Shown piece after piece: positions 27,316 to 35,571 of a stretch of DNA of 64,000 nucleotides. The translations under genes were made by a program, and so were the position numbers. Within the stretch, counting starts at the first letter, position 1. Every line of letters starts with the position of its first letter. Below the pieces are notes generated by a model. It had not been told where the DNA came from and searched no databases. It saw only the letters and a list, made by a program, of their open reading frames with translations. This stretch comes from Starkeya sp. ORNL1 (GTDB lineage: Bacteria; Pseudomonadota; Alphaproteobacteria; Rhizobiales; Xanthobacteraceae), in assembly GCF_012971745.1 (NCBI RefSeq), contig NZ_CP048834.1:4712001-4776000 (forward strand), given 5' to 3'.

Positions 27316-28916
27316 ACCCACCCATAATCTCTCGTGTAGATCGTCGCCACCTGGCCACCCTGGCCTCGATTTTGGCATTAGGAGGTCTTGCCGTCCTGAT
27401 CTGGATGTTCAGCCGGCGATCGTTGTGGATCGATGAGGCGATGGGGATGCTCAATTATCCGCTGAGTAATCCCCTGGATGCATTCGCTCCGCTGCCGCTA
27501 TATACCCAAGCGGCGCCTCCAGGCTTCAGTCTGCTGATATCGATGCTGGCCTTCCTGCCTCCCGAGGGGGTCAGAAGTGCTTTGGCGGTTACGATTATAG
27601 CTATAACGCTTCTCGCACTCCGGGGATATTTCAACAGTCGATGGTTTCTACCCGTTGCCGCGCTCGCTATTTCCGCTCCGCTCAAATTCTTGTTTTATGC
27701 GACCGAATTGAAATACTACGGCCTTGAAGCAGCCGGTGCGGCCATTTCGTTTGGCTGGATTGCCGCGCGAGGCCTCTCTAACCCCTTTAGAGTCCGCGAT
27801 GTTGCTGTATTACTCGCCTCCGCGTTCTGCGGAATTATTACCTTGGTAATTGCGCCATGCGCCGCCGCTGTATTCTTAGGCATGCGCATTATCGACGGAC
27901 ACCGGCCGCGCGCCGTTGAATACGTATGCGCGTTGGCACTCGCCTGTGCGCTGGGGTTGTATTACCTCCTCATTAAACACGTCACGCTGCTGCAAATGCA
28001 GACATACTCCAATGTGTATGATCTCAGCGGCTGGAGTGCCATCCGCGGAGTGCTTGAGTATGGACGAAATTATTTGGGCTATCCTGGGCTGATCGCCTGC
28101 CTAGTGGCAGCGGCATCCTGCTTGGCCGATATACGCGCGGAACGGTCGCGTAAGCTGGCGGGCTTGGCTTTCGTCGTCATGGGAGCGATCATGACGATCG
28201 CATTTCTTGGCAAATTCCCCGTCACTGCTTCCAGGCACGTGGCCTTCCTTGGAGGAATTGCGATTGTGCTATCGGTCAATGCCGTATTTATAAAAAGAGA
28301 CCCCTATGGGACCAGGTTTTTAGTTCGAGGAGGCGCTTGTCTTGTGCTGGTTACGCTCTTCGCGTGGAACCTGACGCGGGGCTTTCCGTACGTGGCTAAA
28401 GGCGTGGCAGATAACGATCTTATTATTGCATGGATTGACGAGCAGGCATCGACCGCGATTGGGTTATGGAATGGAGCGCAGCCCGTAATAGACTACTACA
28501 AGCCCCGGGATGCTGCGCTCAATCGCCATCATTACTTTGGAAAAGTCAACGCTACAACGGCCGTCCCAGATCCACGGTACTTTGATCACACGCTCCCTGC
28601 GAAAGACTACCAGGCAGTTGCCGACTGGATCGAAGGGGCGCGCAGCGAGCCTGGTGCCTGGGCTCGCGTATCGCTCTATCGCCGCGTGTCAAACATGATA
28701 GCGCCGGCGCGATCCCTCGTCGCGGCCGCACCCAAGGGCAGCGACTTCCTGGTCGTGGCGACCCATATGGAAATGCCGGGGGAGCGCCCGGACTATCGAA
28801 CAAACTCACTTATGAACGCTCTCAGCGAGGCAAATTGCACCTCAACCATGGTGCTGTCGGTTCGCTCGGCTTTCGTGCTTCGGGCCCGATGCCCAACCGG
28901 CGGCGCGGACGGGTAG
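27312..28916 (+). CDS. GT39-like polytopic glycosyltransferase
   Basis: A 534-residue membrane protein with about eleven helices. The first periplasmic loop has LWIDEAMGML and then FAPLPLYTQAAPP, with the acidic residues expected for a polyprenyl-phosphate-sugar-dependent enzyme. ATELKYYGLEA follows. The soluble C-terminus ends with a Cys pair 17 residues apart (NCTS...RARC). It is a paralogue of the protein encoded at 14701-16335. As GtrC-like partner it would move the flipped sugar onto a periplasmic acceptor. It begins within the stop of the GT2 gene. Confidence 0.7.
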   Translation: MNPPIISRVDRRHLATLASILALGGLAVLIWMFSRRSLWIDEAMGMLNYPLSNPLDAFAPLPLYTQAAPPGFSLLISMLAFLPPEGVRSALAVTIIAITLLALRGYFNSRWFLPVAALAISAPLKFLFYATELKYYGLEAAGAAISFGWIAARGLSNPFRVRDVAVLLASAFCGIITLVIAPCAAAVFLGMRIIDGHRPRAVEYVCALALACALGLYYLLIKHVTLLQMQTYSNVYDLSGWSAIRGVLEYGRNYLGYPGLIACLVAAASCLADIRAERSRKLAGLAFVVMGAIMTIAFLGKFPVTASRHVAFLGGIAIVLSVNAVFIKRDPYGTRFLVRGGACLVLVTLFAWNLTRGFPYVAKGVADNDLIIAWIDEQASTAIGLWNGAQPVIDYYKPRDAALNRHHYFGKVNATTAVPDPRYFDHTLPAKDYQAVADWIEGARSEPGAWARVSLYRRVSNMIAPARSLVAAAPKGSDFLVVATHMEMPGERPDYRTNSLMNALSEANCTSTMVLSVRSAFVLRARCPTGGADG

Positions 28917-29727
28917 AGGCTACCGCGTACGGCACTCGTCACTTGCCACAGGTGCCGCATTTTCGACTTCCCAGTTGAGCACCGAGGCGCGAGCGCAGGC
29001 GGTGCGTGTCGCCGTCATAGAACGCTGACGCGACACAGTGTGCTGGACCGGCCGTAGCGGCAGGGCCGGCGAGCCTGGCATAGCGGCGTTCCACTGAGGC
29101 AAATTGCCGCCCGCATGCGTCTGCGGACGTATTGCGTCGCCAGCCTGCGAATACTGACGGAGCGTATAGCGCCGGCATCGTTGAGACAGCCTCGGTACGA
29201 CTATTCCATCTCCCTGCGGCCCGCACTCCCAGACCTCAGTTGAGGCGCTCCATGCCGCATTGCGGAACCTTCCAATGTGGCCAGCCGAATGGTGAAGAGC
29301 GGTTCATGCCTCCGAATATCTCTTTCACGTTCCACGTGTATACACGCATAGTACATGCGCTGCATGCCCCACCGGCATTGCGCTGAGCGTAGTGATAATA
29401 ATGTAATTCCATTCCTACACCGCGGTGGGCTTCCTCGGGATTTCTTCGTGATATATGCTCGGGACTCTGGAATCCTCAATATCGTTTCGAATTTATCGGC
29501 ATGATCTTGGAAGTGGTGTCGCGAGGTGAGGCTGTACTCCGCCCTTCGACGGTGGCAGGGCGGCTGGTTGGGCACGCGCCTTTGGCGGGAAAACGGTCCC
29601 GCTCGCAAGGGCCGGCCTGGGCTTTCGCCTTGCGATACGTCGCCGAGGATCAGAGTTTGACCGTTCGTTCTGACCTCACACCTGTATCGCCAACGGAAGA
29701 CAATTGATGTGAATCTGCGGAGGCTGG
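28917..29727. other. Intergenic region, no gene supported
   Basis: 811 nt between the last glycosyltransferase gene and the acyltransferase gene. Short frames on the minus strand around 28920-29226 are rich in Cys and Arg, but no single frame is convincing. 29300-29500 is A+T-rich and probably holds the promoter of the acyltransferase gene. A decayed gene is possible in the left half. Confidence 0.4.
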
Positions 29728-30870
29728 ATGTCTAGTCAGATAATACGCGAGACACGTTTCGATTTTATCGACTGTTTGCGTGGTATTGCAATACTGGGCG
29801 TCGTAGCCGTCCATGTCGGGCTTTCTATAGACGGTCTATCGCCTCCGCTGGATTCGTTCTCGGCATTTGCCTCGCGAGGGGTGCAGCTGTTCTTCATACT
29901 GAGCGCGGTGACGTTGACGATGATCTCCGTCAACCGTCCGTTCTTGACGGGCCCATTCTATGTACGCCGCTTCTTTCGCATCGCGCCGATGTTCTATCTG
30001 GCCCTCGTCGCCTATGTCGTCATCGACGGTACGGCGCCGAGGCTGTTTGCCCCGGATGGGGTCGGGCTCAAGCAGGTGCTGCTGACCCTGACGTTCATGC
30101 ATGGCTGGTCGATCGACAGCTTCAACAGCGTTGTTCCCGGTGGGTGGAGCATAGCGTGCGAAGCGATGTTCTATTTCTGCTTTCCGTTGCTCCTGCGCTA
30201 TATCCGCTCCATACGGGCGGCTGCCATTGCCTGTGCCGCGAGTATTCTGCTGGCGCTGGCCTGGTCCACGCTGGTCAAGACGACGAGCGTTTATGATGCG
30301 GATCCGTTCCTCGTGGGTTCGTTCATCCGGTTCAGCTTCATATTCAACTTGCTGTCGTTTTTGTCGGGTATCCTGCTTTACTACGTTATGGCTGGCGAAC
30401 AGCACCCGTTGATGCGCAAGGGATCGAAGGGGGCGTGGATACTGCTGCTCGTATCAAGCGCGGTGCTGGTGTTCGGTGGAGCGTCGGGCTTTTCGAGCTT
30501 TCGTAATCCCTTGATCTCGACGCTCGCGCTCGTGCCGTTTGTATATGCGGTCTATCTGACCAGTCCGGTCGCGATCATCAATCCCGTCATTCGCCATATC
30601 GGACTGGTATCTTACAGCATCTACCTTGTGCACTTCGCAATTCTCGATTTCATCGGTCGGTCGTTGCTCGCGGCGACCGCAGCACTCACGCCGGATTTGA
30701 AATTTGTCGTCTTCTTCGCGGCAGCAATGGTGCTTTCCACCGGCACCGCGACCGTGACCTATTTCTGCGTCGAGGTGCCCTTCATCGAACTTGGCCGCAG
30801 GCTCTCCTCTGCCATTTCGGACCGCCTTGTGATCGGCAGCCGCGTTGGGAAAGAGCCGCGCAGGCTGTAG
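29728..30870 (+). CDS. OafA-type membrane O-acyltransferase (acyltransferase 3)
   Basis: A 380-residue inner-membrane protein with about ten helices. RFDFIDCLRGIAILGVVAVH holds the R..D.LRGIA...V...H signature with its conserved His, and RRFFRIAPMFYLAL the second family motif. Such enzymes O-acetylate or O-succinylate surface polysaccharides, lipid A or glycolipids. GGAGG precedes the ATG. It is convergent with the FkbH/ACP pathway downstream, whose product could serve as acyl donor (inference). Confidence 0.88.
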   Translation: MSSQIIRETRFDFIDCLRGIAILGVVAVHVGLSIDGLSPPLDSFSAFASRGVQLFFILSAVTLTMISVNRPFLTGPFYVRRFFRIAPMFYLALVAYVVIDGTAPRLFAPDGVGLKQVLLTLTFMHGWSIDSFNSVVPGGWSIACEAMFYFCFPLLLRYIRSIRAAAIACAASILLALAWSTLVKTTSVYDADPFLVGSFIRFSFIFNLLSFLSGILLYYVMAGEQHPLMRKGSKGAWILLLVSSAVLVFGGASGFSSFRNPLISTLALVPFVYAVYLTSPVAIINPVIRHIGLVSYSIYLVHFAILDFIGRSLLAATAALTPDLKFVVFFAAAMVLSTGTATVTYFCVEVPFIELGRRLSSAISDRLVIGSRVGKEPRRL

Positions 30871-30994
30871 CCCCGCCTCGCGAGCTCCCGGACGATGCCT
30901 GTCCGGCCAACAAATCCGGGCTTCTCGACGCGTGCACGTCGACGGCAAAAGCGGGTGCAAGGGCGGATGCCGCCCCCCACCCGCTTGCCGGATC

Positions 30995-32737
30995 CTAAAG
31001 CCCTGGGCGGGCGATTTCCTCAGGCCAGGTGAGGCTATCGAGATCGTCCAGCACGAACTGCTCCGGCGAAGTCGGCCTGAAGCCGTAATCGGTGTAGAGG
31101 TTCTCGACCAACTGGTTCTTGTTGGTTCGAAGATAGGTGCCGACCAGGCGCTTGCTGCCGCGCCTGCGGAGGAGATCACACATCCCCGCGAAGACGGAAC
31201 GCTCGACGCCGCGGCCGAGCACACGGCAGCTCATCAGCAGGGTGTCGATGTCGGTTGTGTCGCCTTCGTGCTGCAGAATGGTGACGCCGACGAGACCGTA
31301 TTCGCCGAAGCGGTCGGTGACCCGCCAGGCAAGAACGCTTGCCGAGGAATCCTCGATCAGATTCCCGATGTCGTTTTCGGTCTTGCGCCGCGTGGTCAGA
31401 TTGAACTGATTGCTCTTGTTGATGAGTTGGGTAACGCGAGCAATGTGCTCCGGCTTCACCTCGAACAGATCGATGCTCAGCTGAAGTTCCCGGCGAAAAT
31501 CCTCCGGGCTCACGGCGGTCGCGAGATCGCGCCGCTTGCGTTCCTGCAACATCATGTCCGATCGGGCGCGATCTTCGTTGCTGATCTTGTCGCGGTCGAA
31601 ACCACGATACGAGCCGAACTCCCTCGGGAAATGCGGCAGCTCGGACGGAACCAGGATGCTGGTCACCATCGGAAGCGCAGCCCTGACATGCTCGATTTCC
31701 ATCGCGTTGTCGTCGACGAAAACGAAGCTGTCGAGGCCGATATTCAGTTCCCCGGCGAGGCTCGCAATGTTGCTGGGCTTGTCGTTCCAATTGATCCGGG
31801 CGGCGACGACATCGTCGCGCTTCAGCACCATGCCGTCGTGCTTGTCGAAGACTTCCCAGACATCGGCTGCGTTGTTCTTGCTGCAGAGCGCGATCATCAC
31901 GCCCTGGCTGCGCAGCGTCAGCAACTGATGCTGGAAATCCCGGAAAACCGAGCCGGGATGATCTTCGCCAAGTGCGATGCCGGCGAGGCCGTCTTCGCCG
32001 ATGATGCCGCCCCACAATGTGTTGTCGCAATCGACGACGACGCATTTCTTCGATGCGGTCGACTGGGAGCGGATAAGCGCGGCGGCGCTTTCACCGATCG
32101 CATCCCAGAAGGCTTCGCTGTAGGGCTGGCGGTAAAGATACCACTTGCGCCAGTCCATCGAGGCTTCGACGCCGAAATATCGCTGCAACCCGTCGAGGTC
32201 GAGCAGGCCGATATTGTCGATCGCGCGGATGCGCGCGGTCCAGGTCTCGGCCACCTGCTGATGCAGGACGCCGACCGTGGAAACGCTGCTGAGAGAGCGG
32301 ATATCGTGGTCCGGCGAATGGGGGAAGGGCGGGACGGAGCAGATGATGTTTCCGGGGAAGCTCTCGCGCAGGGCCGCGACGGCGTCCGCCAGTTCGTTGA
32401 TCTTTTCCAGCAGCGGCGCCGTGCCTGCGCCACGCAGCGCAGCCTGGAAATCGGGACGGACAAAGTCCTCGATACGCCAGAGCAGCACCATCGCGGCCGG
32501 CGTCTGGTCGGCGTAGTAGATCTGCCAGTTGTGGCACAATTGGAAGATCTGGTTATAGGGGGCGATCGTCACAACCGGAGGTCGCGCCGGGTCATTCACC
32601 AGCCGCGATCCCAGATACGGGGCGATTGGCTCGGCGGTGAAGGTTGCGGCGACGATGATCCGATCCCGGTCGAGGTCCGACGTTTCCACGCCGCGGCACA
32701 ATCTAAGCCAATCAGTTCTGCGTTGCATCAACGACAT
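30995..32737 (-). CDS. FkbH-like HAD-IIIC/GNAT protein
   Basis: A 580-residue FkbH family protein. An N-terminal alpha/beta domain precedes the HAD core VVVDCDNTLWGG (DxDxT nucleophile), with VFVDDN later. The C-terminal domain is GNAT-like (RFGEYGLVGV; SCRVLGRGVE). FkbH proteins load 1,3-bisphosphoglycerate-derived glyceryl units onto an ACP; related ones act in sugar N- or O-acylation. ATG 32737, with CGGAG upstream, is chosen because longer starts would run into the ACP gene, whose stop is at 32781. Operon order is hexapeptide transferase, MaoC-SDR, ACP, FkbH. Confidence 0.85.
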   Translation of the reverse strand: MSLMQRRTDWLRLCRGVETSDLDRDRIIVAATFTAEPIAPYLGSRLVNDPARPPVVTIAPYNQIFQLCHNWQIYYADQTPAAMVLLWRIEDFVRPDFQAALRGAGTAPLLEKINELADAVAALRESFPGNIICSVPPFPHSPDHDIRSLSSVSTVGVLHQQVAETWTARIRAIDNIGLLDLDGLQRYFGVEASMDWRKWYLYRQPYSEAFWDAIGESAAALIRSQSTASKKCVVVDCDNTLWGGIIGEDGLAGIALGEDHPGSVFRDFQHQLLTLRSQGVMIALCSKNNAADVWEVFDKHDGMVLKRDDVVAARINWNDKPSNIASLAGELNIGLDSFVFVDDNAMEIEHVRAALPMVTSILVPSELPHFPREFGSYRGFDRDKISNEDRARSDMMLQERKRRDLATAVSPEDFRRELQLSIDLFEVKPEHIARVTQLINKSNQFNLTTRRKTENDIGNLIEDSSASVLAWRVTDRFGEYGLVGVTILQHEGDTTDIDTLLMSCRVLGRGVERSVFAGMCDLLRRRGSKRLVGTYLRTNKNQLVENLYTDYGFRPTSPEQFVLDDLDSLTWPEEIARPGL

Positions 32738-32780
32738 GAAAGCATCTCCGTCCGACTTAAATGAAACGTCGTCTTCGAAC

Positions 32781-33017
32781 TCAGACGAGCGCGACCTGAC
32801 GTTTCTCGAGCACCGCCCGGACCTTGCCGACATTCTTCATCGTCTCGATCTCGCTGGTGTGCAGCTCGATCTCGAACGTCTCCTCGATCGCTGCGATGAG
32901 GAGCATGTTCGCCAGGCTGTCCCAGGCTTCGGTATTGTCCGGCGACGTCGCATCGCTGATGCTGTCTTCCGGGAGATTAAGCGTCATGGCAAAGATTTCA
33001 GTCAGTTTATCGGTCAT
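32781..33017 (-). CDS. Acyl carrier protein
   Basis: A 78-residue discrete ACP. The phosphopantetheine attachment serine is Ser34 in WDSLANM, and the rest has the expected four-helix acidic pattern (IEETFEIELHTSEIETM). It is not the fatty-acid ACP gene, which normally lies beside fabD/fabG/fabF. It sits 11 nt after the MaoC-SDR gene and 43 nt before fkbH, and should carry the intermediate of this pathway. Confidence 0.9.
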   Translation of the reverse strand: MTDKLTEIFAMTLNLPEDSISDATSPDNTEAWDSLANMLLIAAIEETFEIELHTSEIETMKNVGKVRAVLEKRQVALV

Positions 33018-33028
33018 TTTTTACTCGT

Positions 33029-34504
33029 TCATGGTGTGTTGGGAAGGTTGGGGCGGCGGCTTTTCATGGTGCGGCAGATATCGAGCAGCACCGCGACGGG
33101 ATCGTCTGTCGCGACGTTCATCAAGGTCGCGGTCTGGTCGGTGGGCAGTCGGGGCAGGCGCGACACCGTGACATTCACCTCGTCGTCGTAGCGGTTGAGC
33201 ATCTCGCACACCGCCTCTCCGGCCATCTTGGCCACATAGTATTCGGCGAGATCCTTGAGCGGATTATTCAGGGCATCGCTGGACGGGTAGAAAACGGCAA
33301 GCCCGCCCTTCGCGAGCTGCTTGGCTTCCTCGACGACGCTCAAAAAATTTGTAGTATAATTACTGATAAAACCATCGAGTAGATGATCTTCGAAAAGCCT
33401 CTTCTTGCGCACGAAGATATGGGGCGTCGCAAAGTAGAACATATCTGTGACAGAAATGCCATCGCTGCCCAGTCCGGCAAATGCTTCCGCGGGGCTTGCG
33501 ACATCGAGCCTGATGGCGCTGGCGGCGACACCGTTTTCCCGCATCACCGCAATCGCGGCTTTGGCCTCCTCCTCGCCGCTCCGATAGGTGATCACGACCT
33601 CCGCGCCACCAGCGCCAAGCAGGTTCGCGGTCAAGAGGCCCAACCCGCGCGAGCCGCCCACGATCAGCGCACAGCGGCCGCGAAATTCTCCGTCGGTGAC
33701 CGCCTTGCGGCACGTCGCGAAATCGATCGCGCCGACCCTCGGCCGGACGAAGGTTTCCGAAGAGCCGGACAATGCTTCGCTTTGAAACTGCAATTGGACG
33801 TGGGAAAGCTTGGGCGTCACCCGTTTTGCCAGGAATTGCAGGTCCGAGCCGACGCCATCCAGAAGATTGACGGTCAGCGTCGCGAACATCGAGTGAAGAC
33901 CCGGCACCTCCATGCCGATCGCGTAGGTTATGCCGAGGAGATTGGCGATGCGGTTCGTGCCGTAGGTCTGTGACGCCGCGGGAAAGAAAGCGCGGATTTC
34001 CGCCGGCTTCTGCGGCAAGCCGACCACGCCCTGATAGCCCTGCATCTCCTCGATCGAAAATTCTCTCGGCGAGGTCCGGCAGTGGTCAACCGCCATGGAC
34101 CAGTCGGGATCACCGAATTCCGGGCGCCGCGCCACGAGGCTTATGGTGGTCAGCTGGGTGCCATCGCTGACATAAGTGAGATCCAGCCCGTTCTCCGTCG
34201 GGCGGACTTGCAGGAATAGTCTCTCCCCCAGGAAGACCGGCCGGTGAAACCTTGCGATGATCCGCGCATAAGCCACGGAAGGGAGCAATCCGGATACGGT
34301 CTCGAGAGCCCGAAGGACGAGGTGCATGCCGTGAACAATGGGTTGCCCAAACAAGGTCCGGCGCGCGACCACAGCGTCAAGATGTACCGGGTTGAAATCG
34401 CGCGACAGGCGAGCAAAGGCTTCTTGCCCAGCCTGCTCAAAGGCGCCGAGCTCTAACCCCTCAGTCGGCAACTCGCTGGTCCGCAGCTCATTCGAAACCA
34501 CCAC
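33029..34504 (-). CDS. MaoC-like dehydratase fused to short-chain reductase
   Basis: A 491-residue fusion. The N-terminal hot-dog domain has the hydratase motif RLSRDFNPVHLD with catalytic Asp and His; a second hot-dog-like segment follows (GTNRIANLLGITYAIG). From about residue 280 an SDR domain has LIVGGSRGLG and the catalytic YYVAK. It would reduce a 3-oxoacyl and dehydrate a 3-hydroxyacyl group on the neighbouring ACP. GTG 34504 is chosen because GAGGGG lies five bases upstream; TTG 34519 is an alternative, and a stop lies just before that. Confidence 0.8.
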   Translation of the reverse strand: MVVSNELRTSELPTEGLELGAFEQAGQEAFARLSRDFNPVHLDAVVARRTLFGQPIVHGMHLVLRALETVSGLLPSVAYARIIARFHRPVFLGERLFLQVRPTENGLDLTYVSDGTQLTTISLVARRPEFGDPDWSMAVDHCRTSPREFSIEEMQGYQGVVGLPQKPAEIRAFFPAASQTYGTNRIANLLGITYAIGMEVPGLHSMFATLTVNLLDGVGSDLQFLAKRVTPKLSHVQLQFQSEALSGSSETFVRPRVGAIDFATCRKAVTDGEFRGRCALIVGGSRGLGLLTANLLGAGGAEVVITYRSGEEEAKAAIAVMRENGVAASAIRLDVASPAEAFAGLGSDGISVTDMFYFATPHIFVRKKRLFEDHLLDGFISNYTTNFLSVVEEAKQLAKGGLAVFYPSSDALNNPLKDLAEYYVAKMAGEAVCEMLNRYDDEVNVTVSRLPRLPTDQTATLMNVATDDPVAVLLDICRTMKSRRPNLPNTP

Positions 34505-34537
34505 TACTGCCCCTCGCAATGCTTATTCGTGGAAAGG

Positions 34538-34981
34538 TTACGCACTCGGCAAGCGGTGGCCCAATTTTCCTGTGCGGATATTCGTCTCCACGATGCGCGC
34601 CGGATTTCCGGAAACTACGCTATTGGGAGGCACGTCTTTCATCACGACGGATGCCGCCGCAACGATGCAGTGGTCGCCAATCGTCACGCCGGGATATATT
34701 ATCGATCTCGCACCGATCAGGCAGTTCGAGCCGATCCTGACGTCTTTGTGCTTTCTGTTGACAAAGTCGTGCGTAAGTATGACGGACTCAAACGTCACTG
34801 CCGTATATGATCCTATATGTATTCCCTTCGGATTGGTCTTGTCCAAGCGCGCACTGAAAGAAATCTCGGCACCCTCGCCGATATTCATCCCCCAGACCTT
34901 TCGCAACCAGTTCCTACGAAATCCCCGCACATACGGAGTCAGACCCGTTCTAACGCGTGTAATAAATGGCTTGTTTTGCAT
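34538..34981 (-). CDS. Hexapeptide-repeat acyltransferase (WcaF-like)
   Basis: A 147-residue left-handed beta-helix transferase. The repeats run from [10 protein letters not shown] through [11 protein letters not shown] to [27 protein letters not shown], with the catalytic His in ILTHDF and the closing [10 protein letters not shown]. Family members acetylate sugars using acetyl-CoA; with an ACP pathway next door it may accept an ACP-bound acyl group. It is the first gene of the four-gene minus-strand operon. Confidence 0.85.
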   Translation of the reverse strand: MQNKPFITRVRTGLTPYVRGFRRNWLRKVWGMNIGEGAEISFSARLDKTNPKGIHIGSYTAVTFESVILTHDFVNRKHKDVRIGSNCLIGARSIIYPGVTIGDHCIVAAASVVMKDVPPNSVVSGNPARIVETNIRTGKLGHRLPSA

Positions 34982-35571
34982 TGAGTTCCTCTTTATGCGG
35001 GAATTTCCCTAAAGGACCAAGTTTAACGCGCTCGACTGTGACCTGATTTGAACCTTGTTGTAAGTTCTTCGAGAGTTCGACAATACTTTTTTACTACCGA
35101 AGCGAGACCTTCGCCCGATGTCCGATGAAACCCGCGCATGCGAGCCGTCGAGGTACAACGTCGATCGACATGCCCACGGCTTCGAGTTTCCCGGCAAGGT
35201 CTGACGACGCGCCGCCCCACCCTTTAGTAAGACAGGCTCAACGACGTCCATACGACGCTCCGACAGTTTGCCGGACAAAGTCTATCTTACGGAAGCGGTG
35301 ACGGGGTTGCGGCACATCGCCTTGGGGCAACAGCGCGCGGCTGTTCTAATCGAAGCAGGCCGCCGGATGCTGACGGGCCGACTTGGGTCGCAGTCAGTTA
35401 CTGTGAAGAATTTGCGGAGGCGTTGTCGGCACGCGGCCGCTTTGCGGTCGCGCCGACGAGAAAGGTTCCCGCAAGAATAGAATGATTCTTGCAATCAGAA
35501 AATACTCAAACTATTGAATATAAATAATTTTCCTATCCTTCAAATAGTTCTAAGGGGAAAGGGTTCCAGCC
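34982..35571. other. Intergenic region at the right edge of the lower-G+C block
   Basis: 590 nt without a supported gene. 35480-35560 is strongly A+T-rich. GCAAGAAT (35471-35478) and ATTCTTGC (35485-35492) form a small hairpin. The left part contains the promoter of the hexapeptide transferase operon. No transposase or att-like repeat of the tRNA-Ala 3' end was seen. Confidence 0.45.

Noticed and set aside
28920-29226. A small Cys/Arg-rich protein on the minus strand
   Set aside because: Two different frames are equally poor, neither has a ribosome site, and no family is recognised; at most a decayed gene.
35268-35480. A 70-codon frame in the gap before the tandem hydrolase
   Set aside because: No ribosome site, no family resemblance and Arg-rich composition; not supported.
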